Assembly: GCF_000284295.1 (NCBI RefSeq) | Contig: NC_017093.1 | Span: forward strand, 5,456,001-5,520,000 | Direction: 5' to 3' | Source of the DNA: Actinoplanes missouriensis 431 | Lineage (GTDB): Bacteria; Actinomycetota; Actinomycetes; Mycobacteriales; Micromonosporaceae | DNA: 64,000 bases | Part shown: positions 1-8,133 of the stretch, one piece after another | Layout: every line of letters starts with the position of its first letter | How positions within the stretch are numbered: the first letter of the stretch is position 1 | The notes under the pieces: model-generated | What the model saw: only the letters and a program-made list of their open reading frames with translations | What the model was told of the DNA's origin: nothing | Database searches by the model: none | Translations under genes and position numbers: made by a program

Positions 1-181
1 GCGCGGACTTCACGCGCGGTGCGAGCGCGCGGGCTTCCCCGCGCTGCGCCCGCGCGGACTTCGCGCGCGGCACGGACGCGCGGCGCGGACACGCGGACTT
101 TCACGTTTTATTAACGGCCGCGCGCGAGCATCCGCCGCCTCGCGCGGGCAATGATCTTGGGGAGGCGGGGGAAGGACAGGC
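1..181. other. GC-rich leader upstream of the permease with a 19-bp direct repeat
   Basis: Nothing convincing is encoded here. Two copies of a 19-base element (GCGCGGACTTC followed by A or G and CGCGCGG) lie at 1-19 and 52-70, and partial copies follow near 93. An AT-rich stretch (TTTTATTAAC) around 106-116 could be the -10 region of the permease promoter. The permease ribosome binding site (GGGGAAGGA) sits at about 168-178. Confidence 0.5.
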
Positions 182-2062
182 ATGACCACGGTACGGGGAT
201 GGATGCTCGAAGGGCTGGAAGAGCGCTCCGAGGAGCAACACTCCGACAAGCCGCACAGCTGGTGGAAAGTCATGTGCCTCACCGGCGTCGACTACTTCTC
301 CACGCTGGGGTACCAGCCCGGCATCGCGGCCCTGGCCGCCGGCGTGCTGTCGCCGCTGGCCACGCTCGTGCTCGTGCTCGTGACGCTGCTCGGCGCGCTG
401 CCGGTCTACCGGCGCGTGGCGGCGGACAGCCCGCACGGCGAGGGCTCGATCGCCATGCTGGTGCGGCTGCTGTCGTTCTGGAAGGGCAAGCTCTTCGTCC
501 TGGTGCTGCTCGGGTTCGCGGCGACCGACTTCATCATCACCATCACGCTGTCGGCCGCCGACGCCACCGCGCACATCGACGAGAACCCGTTCTGGCCCGA
601 GTCGCTGCGGGACCAGCACGTGATCGTGACGCTGCTGCTGATCGCGCTGCTCGGGGCCGTGTTCCTGAAGGGGTTCACCGAGGCCATCGGCATCGCGGTC
701 GCGCTGGTCGGTGTCTACCTCGCACTGAACGTGGTGGTGATCGGTGACGCGCTGTGGGAGGTGGTGACGCACCCGCACGCCGTCACCGACTGGACGCACG
801 CGATGACCACGTCGCACGGCAGCCCGCTCGCCATGGTCGGCATCGCGCTGCTGGTCTTCCCGAAACTCGCGCTCGGGCTCTCCGGCTTCGAGACAGGTGT
901 CGCGGTGATGCCGCACATCAAGGGTGACCTGCGGGAACGTGTCCGGGGCGGCAAGCGGCTGCTGACCACGGCCGCGGTCATCATGAGCGTGTTCCTGCTG
1001 ACCAGCAGTGTCGCCACGACGGTGCTGATCCCGGCTGCGGAGTTCCAGCCGGGTGGTGAGGCGAACGGGCGGGCCCTGGCGTATCTCGCGCACGAGAACC
1101 TGGGCACCGTGTTCGGCAGCGTCTACGACATCTCCACGATCGCGATCCTCTGGTTCGCCGGGGCGTCGGCGATGGCGGGGCTGCTCAACCTGGTCCCGCG
1201 TTACCTGCCGAGATTCGGCATGGCGCCGTCGTGGGCGCGGGCGGTGCGGCCGCTGGTGCTGGTCTTCACCGGCGCGGCGTTCCTGATCACGTGGATCTTC
1301 GACGCGGACGTGGACGCGCAGGGCGGCGCGTACGCGACGGGTGTGCTCGTGCTGATCACCTCGGCCGCGACGGCCGTGACCCTGTCCGCCCATCACCGGG
1401 GGCAGCGCAAGCGGACCTGGGCCTTCGGCATGATCACCGTGATCTTCACCTACACCACGGTGACGAACGTGATCGAGCGGCCGGACGGCGTGAAGATCGC
1501 AGCCTGCTTCATCGCGGCGATTCTCGTGGTGTCGCTGCTGTCCCGGGTGTTCCGGGCGTTCGAGCTGCGGGTCACGTCGATCGACGCCGACCCGGTGGCG
1601 GAGGGGTTCCTGACCGAGGCGGGCAACCGGCAGATCCGGCTGATCGCGAACGAGCCGGAGGAGCGGGACGCCCGGGAGTACTCCGCGAAGCTGACCCAGA
1701 TCATCGCCGACAACGACATGACGGATCAGCGGGACGTGCTTTTCGTCGAGGTCACCGTGCGGGACGCGTCAGACTTCGAAACCGCCCTGCATGTACGCGG
1801 TGAGCTGCGACACGGGCGCTACCGGGTGCTGACCTTGGAGAGTTCGTCGGTGCCGAGCGCTCTGGCGGCGCTCCTGCTCTGGGTGCGCGACACCACGCAC
1901 CGGCGGCCACACATCTACTTCGAGTGGACCGAGGGCAATCCGGTGGCGAACTTCGCCCGCTACCTGATCTTCGGCCAGGGCGAGGTGGCACCGGTGACGC
2001 GCGAGATCATCCGGCAGGCCGAGCCGGACCGCAAACGCCGTCCCCACATCCACGTGGGCTGA
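182..2062 (+). CDS. APC-superfamily permease with C-terminal cytoplasmic domain
   Basis: A 626-residue polytopic membrane protein, probably an amino acid/polyamine/organocation (APC) transporter. The first membrane segment carries TGVDYFSTLGYQPG (about residues 34-47), the unwound-helix region typical of APC permeases. About twelve hydrophobic segments extend to residue 465. The last 160 residues are hydrophilic and resemble the long soluble tail of APC proteins that have a nucleotide- or stress-binding C-terminus. The ATG is preceded by GGGGAAGGACAGGC, a good ribosome binding site. The gene stands alone and converges on the kinase gene, with a tandem repeat between them. The substrate cannot be told from sequence. 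Confidence 0.85.
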   Translation: MTTVRGWMLEGLEERSEEQHSDKPHSWWKVMCLTGVDYFSTLGYQPGIAALAAGVLSPLATLVLVLVTLLGALPVYRRVAADSPHGEGSIAMLVRLLSFWKGKLFVLVLLGFAATDFIITITLSAADATAHIDENPFWPESLRDQHVIVTLLLIALLGAVFLKGFTEAIGIAVALVGVYLALNVVVIGDALWEVVTHPHAVTDWTHAMTTSHGSPLAMVGIALLVFPKLALGLSGFETGVAVMPHIKGDLRERVRGGKRLLTTAAVIMSVFLLTSSVATTVLIPAAEFQPGGEANGRALAYLAHENLGTVFGSVYDISTIAILWFAGASAMAGLLNLVPRYLPRFGMAPSWARAVRPLVLVFTGAAFLITWIFDADVDAQGGAYATGVLVLITSAATAVTLSAHHRGQRKRTWAFGMITVIFTYTTVTNVIERPDGVKIAACFIAAILVVSLLSRVFRAFELRVTSIDADPVAEGFLTEAGNRQIRLIANEPEERDAREYSAKLTQIIADNDMTDQRDVLFVEVTVRDASDFETALHVRGELRHGRYRVLTLESSSVPSALAALLLWVRDTTHRRPHIYFEWTEGNPVANFARYLIFGQGEVAPVTREIIRQAEPDRKRRPHIHVG

Positions 2063-2250
2063 CGAGATCAGGCACGTGGCCTGACGGGATCAGGCACGTG
2101 AGCTGACTAGATCAGGCACGTGAGCTGACGAGATCAGGCACGCGGGCTGACGAGATCAGGCACGCGGGCTGACGAGATCAGGCACGCGGGCTGACGAGAT
2201 CAGGCACGCGGGCTGACGAGATCAGGCACGCGGGCTGACGAGATCAGGAG
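2059..2250. repeat. 22-bp tandem repeat, nine copies, between convergent genes
   Basis: Units begin at 2059, 2081, 2103, 2125, 2147, 2169, 2191, 2213 and 2235, an exact 22-base period. Each has the core CTGACGAGATCAGG, which holds a small dyad CTGA-N5-TCAG, followed by CACGCGGG or CACGTGAG. The first copy contains the permease stop codon and the last contains the stop codon of the Ser/Thr kinase on the opposite strand, so the array fills the whole convergent gap. The downstream copies are near identical and the first four are more diverged, as expected of recent slippage expansion. Confidence 0.95.
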
Positions 2251-4034
2251 GGAACCGGACCACGATCAACGAAACTGAATGTCGACAGTGGATAGGCGTC
2301 GCCCACCTCTTCCACGAAGAGGGCCTCGGTGTCCGGGTTCCATTGCACGTACCCATAAGAGTCGTTGTAGATCCAGTAGGTGGGCCGCCCCTGGTCGTCG
2401 GTCTCCTTCGTCTTGATCAGCGAGAACACCGTGGCCTTGGTGGCGTTGCACTCGGCGGGGACCAGCTGGGAGTCCTTGTCCGGGATGATCTTCACGCCGA
2501 TGCAGCGGTCGTCGGCGGGGTCCCCCATCGACCGGATCATGTAGTCGACGCCGAGTGACTCGAGCGCGAACAGGGACTTCGCGCCCGTACCGTCGCCGGC
2601 CAGCACCTCGTAGTCGTTCTTCTCCAGAGCGAGATCGCGATTGATCTCCGCCACGTGGATCAGGGTTTGCCGGTTACCGCGCAGGATCGCTGCCAGTTTC
2701 TCCGCGGCGGTGGCCGGTTCCGGCTCGGCCGGCGCCGAATCGCCGGGAGAGGCTGCGCCGGGGTTTGCCGCGCCGGACGACGTGATCTCGCCGGGCTGGG
2801 GCGAAGCGGCGTCCGAGGCGACGTCCGCGACCGGGCCATCGGCCAGATAGCGCACGCCGGCACCGACCCCACCGGCCAGCACGACGGCGACAACACCCAG
2901 CCCGACGGCAACACGCCGCCGCGACCGGCGCGGCGCCACGGCCTGGTGCGCCGTGTCCGCCTGGCGCGGTGCGACCAATCGGTCATCACCGGGCGCAGTC
3001 GCAAGCCCACCAGAGAACGAGGAGGCCGCGGCATCCTGCCCCGCACCGAAAGCCCCCGCACCGGCAGCGGCCGCCCCGCCAGAGAACGGGGACCCGCCGG
3101 ACGAGGACCGGGAAGCAGACGACGAAGACGCCGCGGACAGGGGCACGGACGAGAAGGCGGACGGGGACGACACCGCGGACGAGGGCACGGACGGGGGCGC
3201 GGAGGGGGCGCCCGCGGACGACGACGCCAGCAGGAGGTCCAGCAGCTCCCGTGCGCTGGGTCGCTCGACCGGGTCCTTGGCGAGTGCCCGCTCCACCACC
3301 GGCACCAGGGCCTCCGGCACGCCGGTGAGATCCGGCTGCTGGGTGAGGATCCGCATCGCGGTGGCGGCGGCCGACTCGGCCGCGAACGGGGTGCGGCCGG
3401 TGGCCGTGTACACGACCACGGCGCCCCACGCGAAGATGTCCGCCGCGGCGGTGACCGGGCGGCCACCGGCCGGGTCGAAGCGTTCCGGCGCCATGTAGGC
3501 GACGGTGCCGACCATCTGGTCGGTGCGGGTGTGCTGGCTGGTCGCCTCGAAGGCGCGGGCGATGCCGAAGTCGATCACCTTGATGCCGCCGCGGGCGAAG
3601 AGGACGTTGCCCGGTTTCAGGTCGCGGTGGATCACGCCGGCGCCGTGGATGGCGGTGAGCGCGGTGGCCACGCCGACGGCGACGCTCTGCAGCGCCGCCC
3701 CGGTGAGCGGTCCCCGGTCGCGGATCTCGGCGGCCAGGCTGGGCCCGTCGACGTACTCGACGACGAGGTACGGCGGCTCGTGATCGGGGTCGGCGTCCAG
3801 CACTTCGGCGGTGGAGAACGGCGGCACCTGCTGGGCCCGGTTCACCTCGCTGCGGAAACGTCCCCGGAACTCCGCCTCGGCCGCGTACTCCGGGCGCACC
3901 GTCTTGATCGCCACCGGACGCCCGTCCGGGTCCCGGCCGAGGAAGACGGTTCCCATGCCGCCTTCGCCGAGCCGGCCGACGAGCTCGTACCGCCCGAGCC
4001 GGGTCGCATCCTGAGGCCGTAGCGGCATGCTCAT
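2244..4034 (-). CDS. Transmembrane eukaryotic-type Ser/Thr protein kinase
   Basis: A 596-residue receptor-like Ser/Thr kinase of the PknB/Hanks type. The kinase domain covers about residues 16-268: glycine loop GEGGMG (23-28), ATP-anchoring Lys44, catalytic loop HRDLKPGN (about 140), IDFGIA and the APE motif. A Ser/Ala/Pro-rich low-complexity linker (about 270-365) precedes one membrane helix (about 375-397). The extracellular part (about 400-596) has no PASTA repeats and is not recognised. The ATG at 4034 has GGGGGAGA seven bases upstream; a second in-frame ATG two codons on is also possible. It probably phosphorylates cytoplasmic targets in response to an envelope signal. Confidence 0.93.
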   Translation of the reverse strand: MSMPLRPQDATRLGRYELVGRLGEGGMGTVFLGRDPDGRPVAIKTVRPEYAAEAEFRGRFRSEVNRAQQVPPFSTAEVLDADPDHEPPYLVVEYVDGPSLAAEIRDRGPLTGAALQSVAVGVATALTAIHGAGVIHRDLKPGNVLFARGGIKVIDFGIARAFEATSQHTRTDQMVGTVAYMAPERFDPAGGRPVTAAADIFAWGAVVVYTATGRTPFAAESAAATAMRILTQQPDLTGVPEALVPVVERALAKDPVERPSARELLDLLLASSSAGAPSAPPSVPSSAVSSPSAFSSVPLSAASSSSASRSSSGGSPFSGGAAAAGAGAFGAGQDAAASSFSGGLATAPGDDRLVAPRQADTAHQAVAPRRSRRRVAVGLGVVAVVLAGGVGAGVRYLADGPVADVASDAASPQPGEITSSGAANPGAASPGDSAPAEPEPATAAEKLAAILRGNRQTLIHVAEINRDLALEKNDYEVLAGDGTGAKSLFALESLGVDYMIRSMGDPADDRCIGVKIIPDKDSQLVPAECNATKATVFSLIKTKETDDQGRPTYWIYNDSYGYVQWNPDTEALFVEEVGDAYPLSTFSFVDRGPVPS

Positions 4035-4155
4035 GTGACGTTCTCCCCCTCTGCCGCCGCGCGGGCGCCGCAGCCGGGGATTCTACTCAGACGGATCTTC
4101 GAGGAGGTTTCCGGAACGGCCGCTGGAAACAACCGGAAACAAAGGGGTACGGGGA

Positions 4156-5763
4156 TCAGTAGACGAACCGGGACACCGCCGCCTGGAGCTCGCTCGACAT
4201 CCGGGACAGTTCCGCCGCCGACCGCTGCGCGTCCCCCACCGATTCCGAGGTGGTTCGGGCGTTGTCCGCGACGCTGGTGATGCCGGTGTTGATCTGCTCG
4301 GTGGCGCTGGCCGCCTCGGTCACGTTCCGGTTCATCTCGGCGGTGGTCGCGCTCTGTTCCTCGACCGCCGACGCGATCGTGGTCGTGTAGTCGCTGATGT
4401 GGCCGATGATCTCGCTGATCTCGCCGATCGCCGCGACCGCGTCGTTGCTGTCGTTCTGGATCGCCTCGACCCGCCGGGCGATGTCCTCGGTGGCCCGCGC
4501 GGTCTCCTGGGCCAGGTCCTTCACCTCGCCGGCGACGACGGCGAAGCCCTTGCCGGTCTCGCCGGCACGTGCCGCCTCGATGGTGGCGTTCAGGGCGAGC
4601 AGGTTGGTCTGCTCGGCGATCGCCGTGATCACCCGGATGACGTCGCCGATCTCGCGGCTGGACTCGCCGAGGGTGGCGATGGTCTGGTTCGCGGTGGCCG
4701 CCACGTTAACGGCCTTGCTGACGACTTCGGCGGCGGCGTTGGCGCTCTGCGCGATCTCGGCGATGGCCGCGCCCATCTCGTCGGAGCCGGCGGCGACAGT
4801 GGTCACGCTCAGCGACACGTCGGCGGAGGCCGCGGATACCCGGCGGGCCTGCTCGGAGGCGGTCGCGGCGCCCTCGCTGATCTGGTTCGCGATGGTCGAG
4901 GTCTCCTCGGCGGCGGCCGCGAGGCTGTGCGCGGCGGCGCCGACGGACGCGACCACGTCACGGGTCTGCGTCTGCGCGCGCGACAGCATCTGCGCCATCT
5001 GCCCGACCTCGTCGCGGCCGGCCACGTCGACGGTGTCGGTGAGGTCACCGTCGGCCATCGAGGTGAGCGACCGCTTTACCCGGTCGAGGCGTTTGACGAT
5101 GTACCCGGCGACGAAGAAGCCGAGGATGATCGCGGCGAGCACACCGGCGACCAGCACGCCGATCTGCAGGCGTTTGGCGGTGGCGGCGGAGTCGGCGCTG
5201 GCCGCGGCGCTGGCCGCGGCCTGCTCCATCTGCGCGTTGTTCTCCTCCTCGATCGCATCCGAGGCGTTGTTCATCGTGGGGAGGATCGTCTCCCGGTACT
5301 GCGTGGCGAACCCGGCGGTGTCGCCCTTCTCGGCGAGCGGCACGAGGATCTGCTCGCTGTCGGTGACGAGCTTCTGGTACGCCTCGGCGAACGTGTCGAC
5401 GGTGGCGGCGTTCACCGCGCCCTTCCGGTACTCCGCGAGCGCCGTGTCGACCTTGCCCTTCCGCTCGTCGATCTCGTCGGCGAGCGTCTCCCGGGTGGCC
5501 GCCGAGGCGACGCCGTACTCCAGGTATCGCGCCCGGATGCCCTGCAGGTTGCGCTGCACCACGGAGAGCGAGGTGAGCGGGGCGACGTTGTCGGCGTAGA
5601 GCGACTCGTTCCGCTCACCGAGATCGGAGATGGCGAGGAGGCCGGTGATACCGACCGCGATGGCCGCGATCGCGGCCACGCCGATCCCCGCCTGGATCTT
5701 CGTGTTGACCCGGATGTCGGCCAGCCAGCCGCTCTTGCCCGCTCCACCCTGAGCGTCGCTCAT
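4156..5763 (-). CDS. Methyl-accepting chemotaxis protein
   Basis: A 535-residue chemoreceptor. TM1 (about 18-40) is followed by an extracytoplasmic four-helix-bundle-type sensor domain (40-190), TM2 (about 195-220), a HAMP linker and a long coiled-coil signalling domain. The conserved hairpin tip IAEQTNLLALNATIEAARAG contacts CheA and CheW. The start at 5763 is chosen because AAGGAG lies six bases upstream; an ATG 13 codons earlier has no such site. No che or flagellar genes are in the window, so it works with machinery encoded elsewhere. It is divergent from the sigma factor gene. Confidence 0.93.
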   Translation of the reverse strand: MSDAQGGAGKSGWLADIRVNTKIQAGIGVAAIAAIAVGITGLLAISDLGERNESLYADNVAPLTSLSVVQRNLQGIRARYLEYGVASAATRETLADEIDERKGKVDTALAEYRKGAVNAATVDTFAEAYQKLVTDSEQILVPLAEKGDTAGFATQYRETILPTMNNASDAIEEENNAQMEQAAASAAASADSAATAKRLQIGVLVAGVLAAIILGFFVAGYIVKRLDRVKRSLTSMADGDLTDTVDVAGRDEVGQMAQMLSRAQTQTRDVVASVGAAAHSLAAAAEETSTIANQISEGAATASEQARRVSAASADVSLSVTTVAAGSDEMGAAIAEIAQSANAAAEVVSKAVNVAATANQTIATLGESSREIGDVIRVITAIAEQTNLLALNATIEAARAGETGKGFAVVAGEVKDLAQETARATEDIARRVEAIQNDSNDAVAAIGEISEIIGHISDYTTTIASAVEEQSATTAEMNRNVTEAASATEQINTGITSVADNARTTSESVGDAQRSAAELSRMSSELQAAVSRFVY

Positions 5764-5914
5764 CCCGAGCTCCTTGACGCAGAAAAGTTGTCCTACCCAC
5801 ATTCGGCCGGATGCCGGCGCCGCTGAGGGCGAACCGGCCCCTGCGGGACATGAGATTCAGCGGCTTTCCGGGAAAGTTCGGGGCTGCTGCCGGACATGTG
5901 CGGAGGTGGACTTC

Positions 5915-6451
5915 ATGAACGCGGACGCGCGACGGGCGCGGTTCGAGGCGGTGGCGCCCGCGGTGATCGACGCGGTGCGCCGGTATCTCGCCCGGCGCAC
6001 CGATCCGGCGACCGCCGACGACGTGCTCTCCGAGACCCTGCTGACGTGCTGGCGGCGCCTCGAGGACATGCCCGAGGAGCACGTGCTCTGGGCGTACGGG
6101 ATCGCGCGTCTGACCCTGGCCAACGCGGAGCGTGGGCGGCGCCGCCGAGAGCGACTCACCGCGAAGATCGCCCGGTTGGATCCCCCGCCCGTTGTGACCG
6201 AGATCGACCAGCCCGGCGATCTCGAGATCTTCGCGGGTCTGCGGGCCGAGGACGCCGAGTTGCTGCGCCTGTGGGCGTGGGAGGACCTCTCCCCCGCGCA
6301 GATCGCGGTGGTTCTCGGGATCTCGGTGAACGCCGCGAACATCCGCCTGCACCGGGCGAAGGGCAGGCTGCGCGACCAACTCGGGGACCAACCGGGAAAG
6401 CCTGCGGGCCCGGCCGGACATGAAGGTTCGACGGAAGGGAGACGGCGATGA
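5915..6451 (+). CDS. ECF-type RNA polymerase sigma factor
   Basis: A 178-residue sigma-70-family factor. Region 2 is at the N-terminus (about residues 8-75, including ATADDVLSETLLTCWRRLED) and the region 4 helix-turn-helix is near 120-165 (LSPAQIAVVLGISVNAANIRLHRAKGRL). The start at 5915 is preceded by CGGAGGTGG at 5901-5909; the longer frame upstream has no ribosome binding site. The stop overlaps the next start as ATGA, so the two are translationally coupled and probably form a sigma/regulator pair. The signal and regulon are unknown. Confidence 0.88.
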   Translation: MNADARRARFEAVAPAVIDAVRRYLARRTDPATADDVLSETLLTCWRRLEDMPEEHVLWAYGIARLTLANAERGRRRRERLTAKIARLDPPPVVTEIDQPGDLEIFAGLRAEDAELLRLWAWEDLSPAQIAVVLGISVNAANIRLHRAKGRLRDQLGDQPGKPAGPAGHEGSTEGRRR

Positions 6452-7023
6452 CCGACGACGACCTGCGAGCCCGGATCCGCCGGGCCGACCCGGCGGCGGC
6501 CTGGGAACCGGCGTCTCCCGACGAGGTGGCGCGGCTCCTGGAGAAGACGATGATCGATAGCACTACGCCGGTGGTTCCGAAGATGCGCCACTACGCCCTG
6601 GCCGCGGCGGCGCTGGTCCTGGTCGCGGCGGCGGGTGCCGGCTGGCTCATCACGCAGCGGGGCCCGGACCCGGTCACCGTGCGGCTGAACGCTCCGGGTG
6701 GTTTCGCGGCCAAGTGCCTGGAGCCCTCGGTGGAGCGTCTTGCGGCCTCCGCCGATTTCGCCATGGAGGGTACGGTCGAAGCCGTCTCCGACTCCACGGT
6801 GACCATCGATGTGACACGTGTCTTCCACGGCGCCGACGCGGATCGGGTCGAGGTCGACCAGGCCGGAGAGATCTCGGAGCAGTTGATGGGCACCGGGAAG
6901 TTCGAGACCGGAAAGGATTACCTCGTGGCCTCCTATGACGGCACCGTGATGACCTGTGGCTACAGCGGCGAGGCGACCGCTCCCGGCCTGCGCGACCTCT
7001 ACGAACGGGCCTTCCCCCGGTAA
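6448..7023 (+). CDS. Single-pass membrane protein, putative sigma-factor partner
   Basis: A 191-residue protein with a short cytoplasmic N-terminus (1-48), one membrane helix (about 49-68, YALAAAALVLVAAAGAGWLI) and an external C-terminal domain of about 120 residues with two cysteines (CLEPS and MTCGYSG). The topology fits an anti-sigma factor, and coupling to the sigma gene (ATGA overlap) supports that, but no zinc HXXXCXXC anti-sigma motif is seen. The outer domain, with a VEGTVEAV-like beta region, is not assigned. It may instead be a sigma-dependent envelope protein. Confidence 0.7.
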   Translation: MTDDDLRARIRRADPAAAWEPASPDEVARLLEKTMIDSTTPVVPKMRHYALAAAALVLVAAAGAGWLITQRGPDPVTVRLNAPGGFAAKCLEPSVERLAASADFAMEGTVEAVSDSTVTIDVTRVFHGADADRVEVDQAGEISEQLMGTGKFETGKDYLVASYDGTVMTCGYSGEATAPGLRDLYERAFPR

Positions 7024-7080
7024 CCGGACACGGGCAACCGGACACAGGCAAACTGGACACTGGTAACCGGACGGGCCGGC

Positions 7081-7111
7081 TTGACCTCAACCTCACTTGA
7101 GGTTTTAGCGT
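7081..7111 (+). promoter_or_regulatory. SoxR-type box inside a promoter with a 19-bp spacer
   Basis: The 18-base sequence CCTCAACCTCACTTGAGG (7085-7102) differs from the known SoxR operator CCTCAAGTTAACTTGAGG only in the central four bases. It lies between a -35 hexamer TTGACC (7081-7086) and a -10 hexamer TAGCGT (7106-7111). The 19-base spacer is the overlong spacing typical of MerR-family-activated promoters. Transcription would begin at about 7118, exactly at the GTG of the flavin reductase. Confidence 0.85.
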
Positions 7112-7117
7112 TTGCCC

Positions 7118-7615
7118 GTGATCCACACCGAGATCGATCTGGGCGACCAGTTCACAGCGGCGTTCCGCCGGTACCCCACGGGCGTCGCCGTGATCACCGC
7201 GACCGGGCCGGACGGGCCGGTGGGCCTGACCGCGTCCAGCGTGGCGTCGGTCTCCGTGACACCGCCCGCCCTGTCCTTCTCGGTGATGGGCACGAGGTCG
7301 GCCCGCGCGATCGTCGAGGCGCCCAGCTTCGTCGTGAACCTGCTCGGGCCGCACCATGCCGTGCTGGCGCACGACTTCGCGCGCCCGGGCCGGCCCCGGT
7401 TCACGCCCGAGCAGGGCTGGGACGTCCTGCCCACCGGTGAGCCGGTGCTGGCCGGCGCCCTGGCCTCGCTGCGCGGCACCCCGCTGCATCTGGTCGGCGT
7501 CGGCGACGCGACGGTCGTGGTCGCCGCGGTGCACGAGGTGATCCTCGGCGCGGGGAGCGGCCGGCTGGTCTATCACGACCGCGAGTTCATAGCCCATGCC
7601 GACGAAACCCCATGA
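7118..7615 (+). CDS. Flavin reductase-like (FMN-binding split barrel) oxidoreductase
   Basis: A 165-residue flavin reductase domain protein of the NAD(P)H:flavin oxidoreductase type. Visible signatures are FRRYPTGVAVITATGPDGPVG near the N-terminus, TASSVASVSVTPPALSFSV, then SFVVNLL and the C-terminal YHDREF. It would reduce FMN or FAD for a partner monooxygenase or act on redox-active quinones. The GTG at 7118 is chosen because the SoxR-type promoter places the transcript start there, which would make the mRNA leaderless; the TTG at 7112 lies inside the -10 element. Control by SoxR implies induction by redox-cycling compounds. No soxR gene is in the window. Confidence 0.87.
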   Translation: MIHTEIDLGDQFTAAFRRYPTGVAVITATGPDGPVGLTASSVASVSVTPPALSFSVMGTRSARAIVEAPSFVVNLLGPHHAVLAHDFARPGRPRFTPEQGWDVLPTGEPVLAGALASLRGTPLHLVGVGDATVVVAAVHEVILGAGSGRLVYHDREFIAHADETP

Positions 7616-7663
7616 AACCGAAACCCCTGACAACGAATCCCATGACACCGAAGGACCCCACTG

Positions 7664-8068
7664 ATGCGTCTGCCCCGCTTCCTCACCCCGTCCGTCACGG
7701 TGAGCGCCGACTGCGACCTGCCCTGTGGCGTCTACGACCCGGCCCAGGCCCGGATCGAGGCCGAGTCGGTCAAGGCGATTGCGGAGAAGTACCAGGCCAG
7801 CACGGACCCGGAGTTCCGCACCCGCGCGCTGATCATCAAGGAGCAGCGGTCCGAGCTGGTCAAGCACCACCTCTGGGTGCTCTGGACCGACTACTTCAAG
7901 GCGCCGCACTTCGAGAAGTACCCGCAGCTGCACGCGCTCTTCAACGAGGCCACCAAGCTGGCCGGCGCGAGCGGCGCGAAGGGCTCGGCCGACCCGGAGG
8001 TGGCCGGTCGGCTGCTGGAGAAGATCGAGGAGATCTCCACCATCTTCTGGGAGACCAAGCAGGCTTGA
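7664..8068 (+). CDS. sodN: Nickel superoxide dismutase with His1 replaced by Asp
   Basis: A 134-residue protein collinear with actinobacterial Ni-SOD. A 15-residue propeptide (ending TVSA) is followed by the nickel hook DCDLPCGVYDP, then RIEAESVKAI, IKEQRSELVKHHLWVLWTDYFKPPH-like text and the C-terminal FWETKQA. Cys17 and Cys21 supply the thiolates. In characterised enzymes the first mature residue is His, whose side chain is the axial nickel ligand; here codon 7709-7711 is GAC (Asp), one base from CAC. The start has GAAGGA eight bases upstream. No sodX maturation protease gene follows. Activity is therefore uncertain. Confidence 0.92.
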   Translation: MRLPRFLTPSVTVSADCDLPCGVYDPAQARIEAESVKAIAEKYQASTDPEFRTRALIIKEQRSELVKHHLWVLWTDYFKAPHFEKYPQLHALFNEATKLAGASGAKGSADPEVAGRLLEKIEEISTIFWETKQA

Positions 8069-8133
8069 TCCTCAGGTTTGCGCCGTTCCGGACGATGCAG
8101 CGGTAAAGAGTCGTTCGCGAAGGGGCGCAGACC

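Noticed and set aside
101..1396. Long reading frame on the minus strand through the permease gene
   Set aside because: Arg/His/Gln-rich translation without any domain; it is the antisense shadow of a GC-rich membrane-protein gene.
2059..2250. 22-bp array as CRISPR
   Set aside because: Units are contiguous with no spacers; the unit is too short.
2655..4022. 455-codon frame on the plus strand opposite the kinase
   Set aside because: Low-complexity Gly/Arg product typical of antisense frames in high-GC DNA; the minus strand encodes an intact kinase.
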